The notes under the pieces were generated by a model, which saw only the letters and a program-made list of their open reading frames with translations, was not told where the DNA came from and did no database searches. From positions 13,003,107-13,067,106 of the forward strand of contig CM043877.1 of the NCBI GenBank assembly GCA_023846275.1: DNA of 64,000 nucleotides, in the 5' to 3' direction. Shown one piece after another: positions 1 through 13,083 of this stretch. The position numbers and the translations under genes were made by a program. Position 1 is the stretch's first letter, and each line of letters opens with the position of its first letter. Source of the DNA: Vanilla planifolia. Taxonomy: Eukaryota > Streptophyta > Magnoliopsida > Asparagales > Orchidaceae.

Positions 1-875
1 ACATGAATGTGGATGTCCCTAAGGCAACTATCTTAAATACAATAATGCCAAAACAAAGAACAAAATGTGAAAAGATGATTATAGCTTTGTTGCACCACAA
101 GAATAAGACACCAAGTTGTAAGTGAAAAAATCTAAATATAGAAGTCAAAAGAATAAGAGTTGATTTGAATATACACCAAGCTGCTAATAGCAGTTACCAC
201 ACCTATATCTAAGAAAATAGATATCCAAAAATTTAAAGTTAGCTAAAAAGTATACCAACTGCACAAAGCTTTAAACCAATAACTTGAGTAAGAGAGGTTA
301 TAATGTATTGATTATAGAGACATTCGCATGACGCAAGCAAATACCATGAGCAAAACAAAAGAAAAAGAAAATAGTGACAAAAATAATCAATAAATTAGTT
401 AGCAAGAATTTTGAAGTTCCAAGAAAATGTGAAGAGTGAAAAGGTCATCCCCTTAAGTTGGCTCAACTATAGTGGACATTTGATGCCACAAAATCTGATT
501 AAATATGAGCTATGCAAGACAAATATCACTTTACAATAAGCTTTAAATGCACAAGATCATCCTTAATGGTATCTTCACTTGTCAATTTAGGCTTTTAAAA
601 TCATTAGTTGTTTGTGTTCCTTCATCTCCCTCACACAAACCCATTGGTCTGTATAATCTTAACAATAATGAACCACTTTAGTCGCTTAACTTTGAGTTAT
701 GCTTGTATTGGAGCTACCTAATACCCCTCTCAAAAAATTCTTTCTAATTTCAACTTTTTGCAAATGCCTATTTACCCATCTCAACATCCTAATTTTTCAA
801 CACCCATTCATATTTGAGAAGTTCATAAGGAAATAACAAAATTAATAATAAATCAAACTCATTTAAAGACAGTAC
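1..875 (-). other. Left edge: probable intron of the DUF707-like gene
   Basis: This is AT-rich sequence with no usable open frame on either strand. The exon upstream on the minus strand ends at a good GT donor at 875-874, so I read this stretch as intron. I looked for the next expected exon of the family, which encodes a conserved proline- and glycine-rich stretch ahead of the DUF707 core, and did not see it. The rest of the gene must lie to the left of the window, or the gene is broken. Confidence 0.4.
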
Positions 876-1301
876 CTTTGCAGTACCATTTGTACTTGCT
901 ATGGTATTGTTTTTATGGGTCAATTTCCCAGCATGGTTCAACAAGGCTAGTGATTTAATGCCCAAATTTTCTCCTTCAAAGAAGGAAAAAATGCTGGAAG
1001 GGGAGTGGAACTGCTGGATCAAGGAAGAAGAAAACCATCAAATAATAATTGGTTTGCCAAAAAGTAAAAAATTGATGCATACCTGTGTTATGCTAACTGA
1101 TGGGAATGAAAGCCCAATAAACAAGCCAATCAAAAAGCCCACGAACACCGTCATGATGATCCTTATTCCGTAGTCTGTTTTCCTGATAAGGTCATAGTAT
1201 AACATAAACTTTCAAAACACAATTTAGTTGAGTGTGCATTTTGTTAAAGAAAGACAATGTTCAGTATAATACCTGCGTGCAAGAAGTAAAAGCTTGGCCA
1301 T
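876..1301 (-). CDS. DUF707-family membrane-anchored protein, first three coding exons (partial)
   Basis: Three short exons join in frame on the minus strand. Exon 1 is 1273-1301 (ATG at 1301-1299, donor GTATTA). Exon 2 is 1083-1182 (acceptor TTATCAG, donor GTATGC). Exon 3 is 876-1013 or 876-1010, because its acceptor is a tandem CAGCAG. Together they encode about 89 residues. The N-terminus is basic (MAKLLLLARRKTDYGIR), followed by one hydrophobic segment at about residues 18-35, then the motif GLSFPSVSIT and a stretch SPSSIFSFFEGENLGIKS ending in ALLNHAGK. A signal-anchor followed by SFP-x-hydrophobic-S-hydrophobic-T and a PSS motif is how I recall plant DUF707 proteins (annotated in places as lysine-ketoglutarate reductase trans-splicing related) beginning. 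The biochemical role of that family is not established. An acceptor at 1443 suggests exon 1 also carries about 140 bases of 5' UTR. The family call is from memory and the conserved core is outside the window. Confidence 0.6.
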
Positions 1302-1514
1302 TTGCTTTGAGCTTAAAGTCAGAAGCAAGAAATTCACGTAAGCAAGAGCTGCTTAACATTGTTTAAGTTCATGATTGCTATTCCTTCCAAAAGCATGCAT
1401 TGATCACCATGATAAATGGTTCAACGATTAAAAAGAACAAACCTGCAATAATATAAAACCACTGAAAAAAATTAGTAATAGATAAGGATATATCATGAAA
1501 TTAAACTATTAAAT

Positions 1515-1819
1515 AAAATGCAACATAGACAGAAAAAAATACTCAATTCAAATTGGTTAAATATAATTACATTGACCAAATACACATGATAATGAAAAAA
1601 CCCATGTCATTAAGACTTGACTTTCCTCCAACTACATCAATAGTAAATAAGCACATGCTGAGTGGTTTAAAATGCAACATAGAAAGAAAAAAATACTCCA
1701 TTCAAATTGGTTAAATATAATTCCATTGACCAAATACACATGATAATGAAAAAACCCATGTCATTAAGACTTGACTTTCTTCCAACTACATCAATAGTAA
1801 ATAAGAACATGCTGAGTGG
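1515..1819. repeat. Two-copy tandem duplication, 154 bp unit
   Basis: Unit 1 (1515-1668) and unit 2 (1669-1819) align without gaps at a period of 154 bases and differ at only a handful of positions, for example ACTCAATTC against ACTCCATTC. High identity suggests a recent duplication. It lies in the presumed first intron of the DUF707-like gene and is non-coding. The small open frame across unit 2 is incidental. Confidence 0.9.
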
Positions 1820-1999
1820 CTCACTCGACAACATTGTGGCTAAGTCTTCAGCATGTCAAAGATTGCTTTCAATATTCCAGAGTTCAAGAGATGGATGAAA
1901 TGACTTTTCCAATTCACCAGGATGCCATTGAGCTTACCAATTCTGATTGTATGGTAATTCCACCAAATGTACATCATACACCATAAACTAGGAAAGCAT

Positions 2000-4320
2000 T
2001 ACATGCTCTCAACCTCTTCGTGGTCATGGACATAACAAGTACAACCCTGTTAGTTATACAACCTCAGATGCATGACTTGGCATATGACAATCGATTAAGA
2101 CCTGATCAAGTCCATGCAAGTCTTTAGTAACCTATATCAAACTCCGCACCTCAACAAGAACCATTTAGAGGATCATGTCTAGAACAAATGTCACCAATGG
2201 TAAGTTTATCTCTTTTTCCAACCTATCAACTTTTTTAGTACAAATTGTCTTATCATTCTTTCTAAAGGCCAACTAAATGGGAACACTACCTCAATTTATT
2301 AACAATAACCAACTTAGCCAATGTATATGTTGAATTCTTCTCACCAACCATTTTCCTTAATGATAGGTTTCCACTACCTATAAATGACCTAATATGATGT
2401 TATTTTAGTTGAATGTCACATGTCCTTAAGAGAATACTGGATATGAGCCACATTATCTCCAACTAACATTCGAGATGGATATGAACTCTACTTTTGCAGT
2501 AGAGAATATCACACATTTTTGTAGTGCTGACGTCCAATTAACTATTCTACCATCAATTGTTAAAATATATCCCGAGGTAGCATTTCTACAATCAATGTCC
2601 TTATGTAAGTTGATGTCCACAAAGCCTTTAGTTCCACATCATTCCTTCTAAAGCTTCTAGTTGGATCTAATGTTTTTTTTAGATAATATAGAAAACAAGT
2701 AATTACTTTCCCATGCTTCATCCCTATATTCATCATAAAATAACATACGGCACCAACTACATAATACACAGATTACAACTACATGCATGATATTTGACCT
2801 CGAACAAATCATAATGTTAAGAAGGCTAAACCATCCCCACCTCCTCCTTAAATCATAATTCCAAATCTCTTGGTGGTTGTTCATTAGTTTGAAATGATTT
2901 AAGAGGATAGCATCCCTAAATCTAGCATATGAAACTCTACACTTATCAAATATTTTATGCATGTACTACATAACATTAAAATTCACTCATATTTGTCACT
3001 TGAAGTCCTTATCCAAAAAAACTTGTAACCATTAGATCTTTCATTTAAAATTCAACATAGTTGTAAATTTAGCTCATAACTCTCCTACAAGATTAATCTT
3101 GTAATCACATGTCATCCATGTAAAGTAAAAGTCATACAATAATCATCCAAATACTTGAAGCAATGGCCCACATCACACTACAAACGAGTACGATACCTTA
3201 GCCATATACTTCAACTCCTTCTAAGTGGCCGGTGGCTGTTCCTTGCTAGGTTTGAAGTGGCTCAAGAGTGGAGCATCCCTAATTCTAGCATGTGGAACTC
3301 AACATCTATTATATACGTTATGGACATACCACATAACACAAAGCAAAATTCATATAATAGTCTTCCAATCACTTGTAATAGCAACACTAGTTCATATGAC
3401 ACCATAAACGAGTGGAATAGCTTAGCCCTACAATTCAACTCCTAAGCACTTGGTGGTTTTTCCATGCTAAGTTTTAAATGATTCAAGGGTGGACTATATC
3501 CCTGAATCTAGCATATGAAACTCTACAGCTATCAAATACTTTATGGATGCATTACAAAATATTAGAGTTTTCTTACATCTATCAATTAAGATCCTTATCC
3601 CAAAAATCTAACTAGTAGCCCTAAATCTTTCATTTCAAATTCTAAATAGTTGTAACTTTAGCTCACAAATCTTCCACAAGCTTGATCCTATAATTAAATG
3701 TTATCCATGTAAAGTAAAAATCATATAACAATCATCCAATTATTTGTAGCAGTAGTAGTCCATGTTATATGTTGTGTACCCATCGTTACATGTGAATGTT
3801 TAATACCATATAAAGTACCTCTAGGATAATGTTTCAAGCCATATAACACACATATAAGTTGCTCATTTCCAAAGATATGGAAACCTTCCAATTGAATCAC
3901 AAATAGTTCCCCATTTCACCATAGATAATGCAATCTTCGCGTCAATATGTTCTACGTCAAATCTTTTGTTGTAGTAATGCTCAAAAAAGTCAAACTTAGC
4001 AATAAGTGAAAATATCTCATCTTAGTTGATACCATCCTTCAATTGGAAATCTCTGACTCCATGTCCAATCTAGAAATTTTTACTACCATCAACTTGTGTT
4101 TTAAGTTTGTAGGTCCAATTGTTTAACTATCATGTTCAACTATTTTTAAGTGAAGAAATCACACATTACATCCTAAACTCCCATTGTTTCAACCTTTTTA
4201 CTTCCCAAGCCTCTATAAAACAATCTATTTCTCTTGCATTAATCCAAATAAAGTAATGAGTAGAATGGAAATACCTTTTTAATAACTTTGGAGCATAACT
4301 TTATTTCCTCTAGCTTAGTG
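2000..4320 (-). mobile_element. Ty1/copia retrotransposon relic, minus strand (RT to RNase H)
   Basis: Minus-strand frames, broken by many stops and shifts, give copia pol landmarks in the expected order. Near 4110-4060 there is a NWTYKLK / VDGS stretch, then KDGIN and DEIFS near 4030-4010. A D-x-EHIDAKIAL stretch near 3950 matches the LDVKTAFLHG region. Near 3900-3830 there is QLEGFHIFGNEQLICVLYGL followed by KHYPRG, the degenerate form of LYGLKQSPRQW. EMKDLG and LG-x-I follow near 3600-3500, and an NHFKL stretch at about 2890. An RNase H-like GRIVNW / LQK / STA-x-VEF stretch lies at about 2560-2470. No LTRs or target-site duplication were recognised. It is non-functional and was probably inserted in the intron of the DUF707-like gene. 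Confidence 0.75.
2868..3790 (-). repeat. Threefold tandem copy of a Copia RT segment
   Basis: Three diverged copies lie head to tail at about 2868-3221, 3222-3440 and 3441-3790. The middle copy is shorter by an internal deletion. Shared landmarks on the plus strand are GGTGGTT or GGTGGCTGTTCC, then TTTGAAATGATT-like sequence, then ATCCCTRAATCTAGCATATG. The outer copies also share TGTTATCCATGTAAAGTAAAA-type sequence. On the minus strand each spans the part of reverse transcriptase between the active-site region and the NHFKL stretch. It is a tandem amplification inside the dead element, not a feature of intact copia elements. Confidence 0.75.
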
Positions 4321-5900
4321 TAGATCATATCATAGCTTCCAAGCTTGACTTATTTGAGGTCACAAGAATTGATTTTTTATCTAATTCCAACTTTAATTTC
4401 AAGCAAGCAAAAGGCAATGAGTTGGCGACTATGACTTGAGCAACCATTAAGATCATATCCACCCCCACCATTTCATAACTTGAACCTTCAAGAACTAACT
4501 CTATAATGTATTGATCAGTATACAATTATTTTTCTTTAAATGTCGCAACAACGAACCTGAAAATCTCCTTGCAAGCTACATCCCACAAAACATTTCCAAA
4601 ACTATCATGTCTCAACATCAAGATTTTCTTTATCTATACACCAAGTTGATGTGTTCATACAAAATGCAACAGAAGACCCTTAAGCATTTCAAGCTTACTC
4701 TTATCTATTCCATCATGAATGGTTTGAAGTCTTGGAGCACAACAAGCTCTATATGGAACAAAACTTATCATATTTATGATATCTACTCAAAACAATTTAG
4801 GTGTTGGTACCAACATGCAATCTCATACTTCCTACACATTTAAAATCATATTCAATTTTTGACAATTGTTTTTTATAATTATTGATATTAATTACAAAAG
4901 TCACTATATTATATCTTACCAAATGAAGCTACACCATAGATAATAGTCATTAACCCTAGTCATATTTAGCAAACTACATTTGTCTTGCATATTATGATTA
5001 TGAATATTTTCCTTAAAGTATTAATAGGTCTATAAATTGACCACTTATTCCACAACTAAGACTAAAAGAATTCATTCAAAATGGAATCAAACCAAGAAGC
5101 TTAGGTCTTCATTAAGTGTGAAGCAATTGTGCAATCCCACATGAGAGAAAAAGGCAGATCAAATTTCTACTCAAAATCCTTTCACCACAATCCCATCTAC
5201 CACTCCACCAAGCGAAGAAAAGTCAGCAACATCTTCCCTATCATCCCCTCTCACGATAAAAGAACCATTTCGAAAATTGATTATCCCGCACGAAGTAGTA
5301 GAGTGACCAGTCCTTTAACAGCCAACATTTTTGTGCCCAACCTATTGTGTACTTCTACTAATTTGTATTCTATAAGCTAAGTAGTCCCTCTACTCCTTGC
5401 CTTTATTGTCAAGGAAACCACGTGAGAGCAGCCCATTTGGGAGAAAACGCATGAGTATTGCACCTTATTAGTTTCACAATCTGCATTCTCTACACTTGCA
5501 AAAACACCACAAACCCTATTGTTCCTCTTTGTTCCCATAAGATCCAATAGTAGATCTTTTTGCTCTTGTTTATCTCATTCTTTTGCTAGCCCATCGTAGT
5601 TCACCAACAAAAAAGCAACCACAATCCTACAACATTAAGATTTGACATTCTTGTCAATGAAGGAGGTACCACGCTTTTTTTCTTGTTCTTGACATTTTAC
5701 ATTGAGTCCAAGGGGACCGTGTTCACAAAGGGATGTGTCATCAACTGAAGACTTTAGTTCATCCAATGTTGTTTCACAGCCCTTCCAACCAATTGGGATA
5801 AAGTTGACTCTACATATGACAAATCACAAATTAAAGGACAATAATTCTTCAATGGTCCAAGTCAATCCTCATGGTTGTTAGGAGAAGAGGGAAGCTTGGG
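4321..5900. other. Degenerate sequence between two Copia relics
   Basis: There is no intact gene. Open frames of up to 110 codons occur at 4511-4843 (plus) and 5129-5380 (plus), but I do not recognise the products. The stretch probably contains decayed ends of the two flanking Copia relics, including LTRs I could not define. A sequence resembling a copia LTR start, GTGCAATCCCACATGAG, occurs near 5130, but I found no partner copy near 10 kb. Confidence 0.3.
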
Positions 5901-8900
5901 TACATCAATGGTAAGGCTCAATGTCCAAACATAAATGATCCTAACTATGCCAACTAAGAGCTCAATGATTCAATTGTAATGCAATGTTTGATCAATTCAA
6001 TGGAATTACACATTGGTTGCACCAACCTATTCATCCAAACTGCCAAAGCCATCTGGAATGATGCTAAAGAGAATTTATTTTGTTCTCAAAACTGCATCAC
6101 AAGTCTTCAAGATAAAAAAATAAGCTAAAAAATATTCACCAATGAAGTCTAGATAAAACCAAGCATTACACTACACTACAAACTTTCTAGCAAAAGCTAG
6201 ATATGCACTACGAACTAAACGGGGAGATCTTTAAGAATGAAGTTTCAAAAGGACATAGAAAAGGAGCACTTATATGAGTTTGTTGCCTTTCTCAATAAAT
6301 ATCTGGATGAAGTTCGAGATAGAATTGTAGTTTAAAGAGCACTACCATATATTAAAAGAAGCCTCTGAGGAGGTGAGACACAAAGCTAGTAGATGCCATG
6401 TCACGCTTGGGTGAAAAAGCAATCTAGGAATAACCATTTTCAATGAGAAGCCTACTAAAACTATGACATTGGCAGCAAGGAATCTCTCTAACCAACCCAC
6501 TAAAGATCAAAAAACCAACCAATGCCCTTAATGCAAACACAAATTGGGAAATACCCATAAGAAATGTTGGGTTCTTCAAGGAAAAACAACAAAATTAAAG
6601 ACACATGAAGGAAAGCAAAGCAAAAATTTCCAAGCATCAGTTGAGAAAAAAGTTGGAGATCACAATAATAGTGAACTCACTTAGTCTTTAAGCCAAACGC
6701 AACTATACCAACCCTTTATTCTACAGCCAAAGACAAACTGTCCCTTGCCATATGTGGTTTCACCCACAAAATATTGCCTCCATGAGCAAAATTTAGTATA
6801 TAAGATATTTGATTCTAGTGCATTGGAACATATGATAGGTAAACCTTTTCTAACTTGCTCTTACAATTCATGTCATAGAAATTCCAGCATCAAAATAACA
6901 AACGGAACTTAATCTTCTCTTGTTGGAAACAACATGCCTCACTCATTTGATTTAGTTATTCTACATTCAATACTTCAAGTTCCTAACCTAACAAGCAATT
7001 TGATTTCAAAAGCAAGTAAACTAATGAGGTTTATTGTGTCACTAAAATCTTCAATAATTGTGAAATACAAGATCTAGGATCTAGGAGGATGATTGGTAGT
7101 ACTAGAACCAATGGTGGAATCAAATACTTTGAGAATAACACATGCATGGAATCGCAAGCCACTATTACTAAGAGCATGCCTTTTATATTTTGCAATAATG
7201 TCGAAATACTGCTATGGCATGGTAGGCTAAGTTATCCCAATTTTCAATATATTAAGTGCATACTCCTTGAGTTATTTGTGAAAAAAGATTTGTCTTTTGA
7301 GCAATACAATTTTTTAATTAATCGAAAACATAAGCACAATATTTTAAACCAAACTATACAAAGAACCTTAAAAATTCTCTAATCCACAATGATAATTAGA
7401 AGCCTTTCATGTCAAAAATATCTATGGTACTTGTTGGCTCATCACACACATCAATGATCATGCTAAATTTTGTTGGGTGTATTTTCTCAAAGAGGAATCC
7501 AAAAGTGTAAAGACTTCTCAAATCTTCTATTCAATGAGAAAAGATTGATTCAATGCATTCATCCAAATGTCAAGAACCAACAATACAAAGGAATACCTTT
7601 ACTTGATCTTAAGAGAATGCCTTGCAATCAATAAGATCATCCATCAAAGTTTCTACCCAAATACACTCCAACAAAATGAGAATACTTAAGAGAAAAAATT
7701 TGTCATCTACTTGAAATCTCTAAGGAATCAATGTTTATCATGAATGTCCCAAAATATCTTTAAGATAAAGTTAACCTAATAGTATCTTCAATTATAAGTC
7801 AAATACAATAAAAAAAAATCCTCAAGTTTGAGTCTCCAGCCTCAATATTTCTTAAAACATATCCAACCTATCAATCCATCTCATATCTTCTCCCAAGAAT
7901 CTTTAGATGTACTATCTTCGTAAATATTTAGTTAGAAAATTTCTCCAAATTTAATCCAAAATCAACAATGTGCGTGTGTTCATCAGAACAACTCAACGTG
8001 GATACAAATGTTATTCCCCATCACTTTGTCACATATTTGTATCTATGGATGTAATATTTCAAAAGACATAACCTTATTTTCCCATGTCTTCATTTCAAGG
8101 CAAAGTTCTAAGGGGGAGATATGGCATGTATAATCTTGAGCTACTAATCAATTATCATTCTCCTCTACTCTCCCACTACCCAACATAAGTGAACTTGAAT
8201 CTACATTATCACCCATTCAGCAAACTACTAAGCTCACAAAGAGGGTGAGCTAAATCTCAATACAACCAGATTTTCTTGTCTAATATAATTGCAAAGATTC
8301 TCAATGCTGAGATAAACCTAAATCTCAATACAACCAAAAATCTAATACTATTGTCAAGCTTGTTGCTGAAGTTTGCAAGCATGACCTTCCTATTGCTTTG
8401 AGGAAAAGAAACATATCATGCACATAACACATCTCCAAATTCCTCTCAATTGAAAAACTGTCTCCAGAATTTGAAATTTTTGTTACATCTTTGATTGACA
8501 TTGAGATACCAGAAAATGTGAAGCTCTTGCCAATTTGAAATGTAGGTTGGTGGTTTAAGAGATGCTTACCCTAACGAGAAATTGTACATGGACAATTATG
8601 AATCTTCCATAAAGGGGGGTAAAATAGTAGGATGCAAGCAGGTATCGCAATCAAGTTCAATATTGATAGTAATGTCAATTGCATCAAAGTCAGATCAATG
8701 ACTAAATGTTTCACTTAAGACAGATTATCAAAAAAAACATTTCCTCTTGTTGCGAAACCTAATACCATTCAAGTCCTACTATCACTTGCTACAAAATCTT
8801 GACTGAACTCTAAGCAACTAGAACTCCAAAACACATTTCTAAACGACAATTTGCATGAAGAGGTCCACATGGATCTCCCACCAAGATTTGAAAAAGAAAA

Positions 8901-9990
8901 GAATTTGGCATGTAGAATGAGGATCACATTTTATGGATTGAAACAATCTCTAAGAAAATAGTCTGAAATTTTTACTTCAACAATCAAAGCTTGAGGTTTT
9001 AGTAAAGCTTAGCTTGACCACACACTTTTCTAAAAACACTATCATGACAAAACAATTGCCATCCATATAATATAAATCGATGACATCAGCTTCATTGGAA
9101 TGATAATATTCAATTAACTTTCTTGAAAGAGTATTTTGCTGGAAAACTTAAGTTCAAAAAGTTGGATAACCTGAAATACTTTCTCATAATAGAGACAGTT
9201 AGGAGTTAGGCAATAATCACTATTTCATAGAAATATTTGATCTTCTTTAATAAATTGGTATGCTAGGATGTAAACCATCTAAAACTCCTATGGAACCTAA
9301 AGTTAAATTGAAGTGAAGGATGGCAGTGAGGTTGATAAAAAGGCAATATTAAAGAATTATGAGAAAACTAATTCACTTGTCACATACATGAAATGATATA
9401 GCATTTGCAATGAATGTGGTCAACAGCATTATGCATTCACCTAAAGGAAACACTTCAATGCCATCAATAAAATTGTAAGATACTTGAAGGGCACCTTAAG
9501 AGGAGAACAAGTATTCAAGGAGACCACAAAACAATAGAAGTACATACTAATGTTGAGTGGGCAGGTTTCTCAATGGATAGAAGATCAATTTCAGAACGTT
9601 GTGCTTATGTTTGAGATAATCTTATAACCTGAAAAATTAAAAAACAAATGATGATCACCAGGAGCAATGTAGAGGCAAAGTTTTGAGAACTAGGTCATGG
9701 GATATTTAAACGAATATGGCTAAAAAAACCTCCTAAAAGAGTTGAAAATTACTACCAGCTCCCCTATGAAGCTATATTGTAATAAACAATTTGTAGTGAG
9801 TATTGTCCAAAATCTTGTCCACTATGATCGGACCAAATACATTGAAGTTGATCGGCATTTCATTAAAAGAAAAATTGACAATGGAAGCATTTGTAAAATA
9901 TACATCCTCACTAGGGAACATAACATAAATCATTAAGCACAAGCCTTGCATCATTTGATATTGTAATTTGTCGATTGCCCTTTCCTATTG
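5900..9990 (+). mobile_element. Ty1/copia retrotransposon relic, plus strand (gag to RNase H)
   Basis: Plus-strand frames with many stops show a nearly full copia order. A gag-like YEFVAFLNKYLDEVRDRI lies near 6275-6330. A zinc-knuckle remnant near 6515-6570 runs C-x2-C then KHKLGNTHKKCWVLQGK, with a stop inside. A protease remnant FDSSALEHMIG sits at about 6808-6840. A GAG-pre-integrase stretch lies at 7085-7290, with LLWHGRLSYPNFQYIK. Integrase debris follows to about 7720. RT is at about 8740-9100, with LHEEVHMDLPP and a YVDD-type IDDISF. RNase H at 9530-9935 has DRRSIS, then VHYDRTKYIEVDRHFIKRK. The element is dead. Clear LTRs, a primer-binding site and a target duplication were not found. 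Confidence 0.85.
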
Positions 9991-12900
9991 ATGTCTAGAA
10001 ACTTATCAACAACCAAGCACACCTTATAGTGCTTTCTTGCTACAATGCCTTGTAAAACTCTCTACATGATATTGAATGGAACAATGCACCTAGGTCAAGA
10101 ATAAATAGCTTAGTATGGTGGTCAACTATTAGCAACAAATCATATTCTATTCACTCAGTCATTATGTTCATTAACATGCTATCTTCTCTAATTTAACAAC
10201 CCCTTCTTTTTAGCACTTAAAGTTATGCTTCAATTTTACATTCTTGCATAATTTCAACTCACAAGCTTCTTAATTCATGAGGTACCATGGCTATACTATA
10301 TGATGTGCCCTATATCTTCTGTGTTAAACGCAAAATCAAATGATTCTTTGATTTTTTATTCCATGTATTTGCCTAGAATTAGATCCCTTATATATCTTGT
10401 AGAATTAGCTTCTTGCTTCATCCTCAAAGCCAATCTTCACTAAGCTCAATTGTGTCATTATCACATTAAACTCATTTTATATAATCCATAATCTAAGCTC
10501 CCTCTATAATATTCAAAAAAAAAATTATTGTATCATATAAACTTTGTTTAATGCTAAAGATTTCTCATACGTGCCACAAAAAGCTTTTGTCAAGCCCTTG
10601 GTTACCATCTCTTTGATAACATTAAAGACTACATTCCTAACTAAGAGTGTGCTACATGACTCAAACATTTGACAATCAAGCAAGTCCTATTTTCCCTACT
10701 TCTTGGACTACAACTTTTCACCAAAATAGCTATGACAGCTAAAAGTTCTTATGACAAAAGATATCCTTTATCAGCTTCTTTTAGAGGCCAAAATCTTTAC
10801 CCTCAAACTTGTAAATACTGGTTTTATCATCTTTTATTTAATTTCCTAAAGAACAACATAACAAGTATACCCTCTACCCGCTTCTACTAGAAGATAAAAT
10901 CTTTATCCCAAACTTGCCAATATTGACTATCATCTTCCATTTCTTTCCCTAAAGAACAAGTTAACACCAAATTGGAAAAAAAGTGCTACAAATCCCAATT
11001 GTCTACAAATGAACTCCACAAATATCTGCATTAACTATCAATTACCAAAACACTCAACAAAAAAGGCAGAATATATAAATGGTACTGAAGAGAGCAACAC
11101 AAAAAAACACACAAGACGAATAGAGTACAAAAAGATTTTCATGAAAACCCAAACCGTCAAAAATCATGACTACACTTTAAAAGATCTTTACAAAATCTTG
11201 AAAGCAATTGCAAGCTTCTCTCTAAACTTCACTCTTACAAAGGTTGTAAAAACACTCAACAACAACCTTAAATGAAAAAGAAAGAAGCTTATACATACTT
11301 CTATGGCTATTCTTCACATTGATAATCTTCTCTTCATATAGTCCTTAAAAATACATGATCACAATAAAGTATGATCTATTGACAAGCAATACTCCTCACA
11401 TTCTTATACAATTGCAACACAACTACTGATAACCAAGATTTAGAAGCCACTTCAATGTTTTGGCCTTACAATTAAAATATCCATGTCTATAAAATTTATG
11501 ATTTCACAACACCTATCGTATGCATCATTTGTTTCATATAAACCTTCACATCCATATCATACTCCATAGTTTCATGCCATAACACGAATTCCATTTATTC
11601 ACCATGAATCTCTTTATTGTGCAAATTGAACATTGTGATACCAAATGTCATTAGCACACTAAGTGCCAATTCCTTAACTATTGTTCATTGGCTCAATCAT
11701 TGATCCTGATTAAATAATCTAACATATAGGGATGGAGGAGCAGTAATTGCTTATTAGCTTAGGAAACTTCCTCGATGCATATTTTCTTTGTGTTAAACTC
11801 TAATTTGATGCATTTGAATGTTGTTCCCCAACATCCAACATACAAAATTTTAGTTCATGCCTAATATTGGGAAGTTGACTAATGCCCTTTTGCAAAGAAC
11901 TAATCTTTATACACTCTCATAGCTACAAACTTAAGGTTATGTACAAAATCCTTCTCTTGCATGATTCATATACCTTTCTCACTCAAGTGGAAAGTTCATA
12001 ACTCCACAACCTTAGATCAATCTTTGAACTCGACGATAATGTTGTTGTATTCCTAAGGTTGTTGACCAAGAAGAGAGTTCTGAATTAAGTTTGTGATAAG
12101 ATCACAATAACTTTAATATTTTTCACATGTTATCCATAAATAAGGTCTTGTAAAATGCATTTTTTAACTAACAAAGAGAGCAGTTATTCCTCTCCAGAGA
12201 ACAAAACAAGATAAAATGTATTGTTGAAATTAAAACTAACCATCTTGTAAAGCTTTCTAAAAACTTGCATATACTATGATAACTATCGACTTACATAACA
12301 ACGTTTGGGGACACGACTAGCTACTTAACAACATACATGAACTTAGAGTTCTTTAATTGCCCATTACTCAAGAAATATCTCTTAGGCCAATGACATGAAT
12401 TGGCATTCTAAAGCAATTAGATGAATGTCTATTGTGGCCATTCAAGATTTTAGGAATGCTTTATTATATTGTTCATGGCATAGTTTGACTCACACCTTCC
12501 AATTGCTTATCAAATAACAACCTGGATATGCCAATCTCCTCATCAATACTCTCGATAAGGATTGCTAGTCCCACTCCATAAAGAATCGTAAGGTCCATTT
12601 CTTTAACTCAAAATATAGCATAACAATGGCAACAAAAATTTACAATACTAAAATAATGTTGCATTATTAGGAATTATAATTCAGAATAGCAAAGCAATCT
12701 TCTATGGAACATCGCACAAAGGCATAAGGAAACCTATTCCTCATAGCACACATCAAGTCGATCTCTTCAAAAACAAAGCACTAGAGTTTACCTTATACTT
12801 AATAACATAGTTCACTTTCAACGAACATTATTCCCAAAAGTTAGCATAACAGATAATCTACTCCAGTAACTTAAGCTGAAAATTGCTCTTCCTAAAAAGT

Positions 12901-13083
12901 TTAAGGGCAGATACACACAGGAACCATGGATATAAGAAAAGACGCCAGCTAGCAATGTCCACATCCAAAGAAAACTAAGTTTCCCAAACCACAGTTCGTA
13001 AATGAAAACCATCTGAAAAACTAAATCAGCGGAACAGAACATAAGCTAACAACCTAATCCGAAATCAAAGCCTTCAAACTCAC
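9991..13083. other. Non-coding AT-rich stretch, presumed intron
   Basis: No gene is recognisable. The frame 11009-11275 (88 codons, lysine- and asparagine-rich) has no motif I know. The segment just after the Copia RNase H could hold a decayed 3' LTR, but no matching 5' LTR was seen. A short tandem repeat is listed separately. The minus-strand frame 12818-13042 is hydrophobic and lies directly downstream of the candidate donor at 13083, so I read it as T-rich intron. Confidence 0.4.
10762..10965. repeat. Diverged tandem repeat, about 106 bp unit
   Basis: Two copies, about 10762-10867 and 10868-10965, share the order GCTTCTTTTAGAGG / GCTTCTACTAGAAG, then AAAATCTTTACCC-like, then CTATCATCTTCCAT-like, then CCTAAAGAACAA. 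Identity is moderate. No function is apparent. Confidence 0.6.

Noticed and set aside
5130..10500. LTR pair for the plus-strand Copia relic
   Set aside because: A TGT...CCCACA-like start near 5130 looked promising, but I found no matching copy beyond 9990, so no LTR is annotated.
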